Positions 49,882 through 51,719 of a stretch of DNA of 51,719 bases are shown here, one piece after another. The notes below the pieces were generated by a model. That model saw nothing but the letters and a program-made list of their open reading frames with translations. It was not told the DNA's origin and did no database searches. The position numbers and the translations under genes are program-made. The DNA lies in contig JARGOG010000030.1 in NCBI GenBank assembly GCA_029212785.1, positions 1-51,719 on the forward strand. The letters are read 5' to 3'. The stretch is from Thalassobaculaceae bacterium (GTDB lineage: Bacteria; Pseudomonadota; Alphaproteobacteria; Thalassobaculales; Thalassobaculaceae). How positions within the stretch are numbered: the stretch's first letter is position 1; every line of letters begins with the position of its first letter.

Positions 49882-51219
49882 ATGCCCCAGCCGCTGTTCT
49901 CATCGCGCGCTCGTCCGCTGACGGGCACCGTGCGCGTTCCCGGCGACAAGTCGATCTCCCATCGCGCCCTGATCCTCGGCGGTCTGTCGGTCGGCAAGAC
50001 CACGATCGAGGGTCTGCTGGAGGGCGAGGACGTGCTCGCCACCGCCCGCGCGATGCGCGCCTTTGGTGCCACCGTCGAGCATCTCGGCCCCGGACGCTGG
50101 CGCGTCGTGGGGCGCGGGGTCGGCGGCCTCGACGAGCCGGCCGACGTCATCGACTGCGGCAACGCGGGCACCGGCATGCGCCTGCTGATGGGTACGGCGG
50201 CAGGGCAGCCGATCACCACCTTCTTCACCGGCGACGGCTCCCTGCGTCGCCGGCCGATGGGCCGGGTGGCCGCCCCGCTCGCCCAGATGGGCGTGAAGAT
50301 CGTCGCCCGCGACGGGGGACGCCCACCGCTCGCCGTTATCGGACCGGAAACCCTGATGCCGATCACCTACACCCTGCCGGTCGCCTCGGCCCAGGTGAAG
50401 TCGGCGATCCTACTGGCGGGCCTCGCCGCGCCTGGCGAGACCACGGTGATCGAGCCGAAATGGACCCGCGACCACACCGAAACCATGCTGCGCCATTTCG
50501 GCGCCGAGGTGCGGGTGCGCGACGACGCGGACGGCCGCCACATCACCGTGGTCGGCGAACCGGACCTGACCGGCCGGCCGGTGATCGTGCCCGCCGACCC
50601 CTCCTCCGCCGCCTTCCCGGCGGTCGCCGCGCTGCTGGTCGAGGGCTCGGAGATCACCCTGCCGGGGGTGGGCACCAACCCGCTGCGCTTCGGTCTGTTC
50701 GAGACGTTGTTGGAAATGGGAGCGGATATCGAGTTGACGAACCGGCGCATCGAGGCCGGCGAGCCGGTGGCGGATCTGATCGTGCGCCACTCCCGTCTCA
50801 AGGGGATCGACGTGCCGCCGGAGCGCGCGCCCTCGATGATCGACGAGTACCCGGTCCTCGCCGTCGCCGCCGCCCATGCCGAGGGTGCCACGGTGATGCG
50901 CGGCCTCGACGAGCTGCGGGTCAAGGAGAGCGATCGGCTGGCCGCCACCGCTAACGGGCTCGCCGCCTGCGGTGTCCGGGTCGCGGTCGACGGCGACGAC
51001 CTCACCGTGCACGGCGCCGGCAACGGCGTGCCCGGCAACGCGACCATCGCGGTCGATCTCGACCACCGGATCGCCATGGCCTTCCTCGTGCTCGGCATGG
51101 CGGCCGACGAGACCGTGGCCATCGATGACGAGGCAGCCATCGCCACCTCCTTCCCGGGCTTCAAGGATCTGATGAACGGCGTCGGCGCTGCGATCGGCAC
51201 GTCCGGAGCGACGGCATGA
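49882..51219 (+). CDS. aroA: 3-phosphoshikimate 1-carboxyvinyltransferase (EPSP synthase)
   Basis: 445 residues. Sixth step of the shikimate pathway: joins shikimate-3-phosphate and phosphoenolpyruvate. Motifs: [14 protein letters not shown] at 19-32, [13 protein letters not shown] near 93-105, a LRRRPMGR loop near 117-124, DPSSAAFP near 238-245, and the C-terminal [12 protein letters not shown] near 393-404. The [11 protein letters not shown] signature is intact. The NAGTGMRL form with Gly-Ala variations is that of class II enzymes from alphaproteobacteria. The cmk ATG overlaps its stop (ATGA). Confidence 0.98.
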   Translation: MPQPLFSSRARPLTGTVRVPGDKSISHRALILGGLSVGKTTIEGLLEGEDVLATARAMRAFGATVEHLGPGRWRVVGRGVGGLDEPADVIDCGNAGTGMRLLMGTAAGQPITTFFTGDGSLRRRPMGRVAAPLAQMGVKIVARDGGRPPLAVIGPETLMPITYTLPVASAQVKSAILLAGLAAPGETTVIEPKWTRDHTETMLRHFGAEVRVRDDADGRHITVVGEPDLTGRPVIVPADPSSAAFPAVAALLVEGSEITLPGVGTNPLRFGLFETLLEMGADIELTNRRIEAGEPVADLIVRHSRLKGIDVPPERAPSMIDEYPVLAVAAAHAEGATVMRGLDELRVKESDRLAATANGLAACGVRVAVDGDDLTVHGAGNGVPGNATIAVDLDHRIAMAFLVLGMAADETVAIDDEAAIATSFPGFKDLMNGVGAAIGTSGATA

Positions 51220-51719
51220 TCGTCGCCATCGACGGTCCCGCGGGCGCCGGCAAGGGCACGCTGGCCAAGGCGTTGGCCGCTCATCTCGGCTATCCGCATC
51301 TCGATACCGGCGCGCTTTACCGGGCGACAGCCTTGAGCGTGCTGCGGGCCGGCGGAGACCCGGAAGACCCTGTGGCGGCCGAACGGGCCGCCCGCACCCT
51401 CGACACCGCGATCCTGGACAGCCCGGACCTGCGCACCGCGGAGGTCGGAGCCGCCTCCTCCAAGGTCGCCGCGCTCCCCGCCGTGCGCGCCGCCCTGCTC
51501 GATTTTCAGCGCGACTTCGCCCACCGTCCGCCCGGTGCCGTGCTGGACGGGCGCGATGTCGGCACGGTCGTGGTACCGGGCGCCGAGGTGAAGCTGTTCA
51601 TCACCGCATCCGCCGCAGTCCGCGCCGGCCGACGTCATCAGGAGTTGCGAGACCGGGGCGAGGACAGTATATATGCGCGCGTTCTCGCCGAGATTGAGGC
51701 GCGGGACGCACGCGATGCG
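51216..51719 (+). CDS. cmk: (d)CMP kinase, 5' part (gene continues past the window)
   Basis: The first 168 codons of cytidylate kinase, which phosphorylates CMP and dCMP to the diphosphates. The P-loop GPAGAGKGT is at residues 7-15, followed by LDTGALYRA near 30-38 and the NMP-binding/lid segment DGRDVGTVV near 110-118 and [16 protein letters not shown] near 129-144. The ATG shares bases with the aroA stop, the usual aroA-cmk coupling; in related genomes rpsA follows. Confidence 0.96.
   Translation, partial: MIVAIDGPAGAGKGTLAKALAAHLGYPHLDTGALYRATALSVLRAGGDPEDPVAAERAARTLDTAILDSPDLRTAEVGAASSKVAALPAVRAALLDFQRDFAHRPPGAVLDGRDVGTVVVPGAEVKLFITASAAVRAGRRHQELRDRGEDSIYARVLAEIEARDARDA

Overview
The window is high-GC DNA from an alphaproteobacterium, most likely a free-living Rhodospirillales-type organism. 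The inference rests on a three-gene cytochrome bc1 operon (petA-petB-petC), a TIGR02300 zinc-ribbon/acidic-tail protein beside tRNA-Ala and aroA-cmk, an lgt - MidA-type methyltransferase - pgeF cluster, a phasin and a 3-hydroxybutyrate dehydrogenase (polyhydroxybutyrate, PHB, storage), and a flagellin plus a chemoreceptor (motility). No species name can be given from the sequence alone.

Layout. 1-1.8 kb: the end of an unidentified gene with a terminator, then two unrecognised small membrane-protein genes in visibly AT-richer DNA. 1.8-5 kb: an SDR oxidoreductase, a lone flagellin, an amidohydrolase and a small secreted protein. 5-11 kb: a minus-strand run with enoyl-CoA hydratase, a CinA/MoaB-type protein, a TPR-sulfotransferase, an SDR and a solute-binding protein without a signal peptide. 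11-13.4 kb: plus-strand housekeeping genes sfsA, map and radC. 13.5-18.1 kb: MFS transporter, IlvD/Edd-type sugar-acid dehydratase and aromatic/aspartate aminotransferase. 18.2-22.9 kb: a sensory block, namely a periplasmic Cache-like protein divergent from a chemoreceptor, followed by a PAS_5 protein coupled to an RraA-like aldolase. 23-31 kb: CsaA, phasin, lipoprotein, M24-family protein, pgeF, midA, lgt, SDR and MsrP.

31-43 kb: an EF-G-like GTPase paralogue, pterin carbinolamine dehydratase, a bdhA-patatin pair, a zincin, another SDR, a DUF3429 membrane protein, and an operon joining a ferritin-like DUF455 protein, a SRPBCC/zinc-ribbon/class III cyclase and a D-2-hydroxyacid dehydrogenase. 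A divergent M20 peptidase and trmL follow. 43.5-51.7 kb: petABC, mtnP, a TPR protein, tRNA-Ala(GGC), the TIGR02300 protein, a TPR-glycosyltransferase-like protein, aroA and the 5' part of cmk.

Working together: phasin and bdhA, about 11 kb apart, carry an identical 13-base TGC-rich motif upstream, which points to a shared PHB regulator of the PhaR type. The bc1 genes form a single respiratory operon. The chemoreceptor and the divergent periplasmic sensor may be partners. Nothing in the window looks like a phage, insertion sequence or CRISPR array. The least explained parts are the AT-rich two-gene cassette at 0.2-1.35 kb and the cyclase operon at 37.8-41.5 kb.
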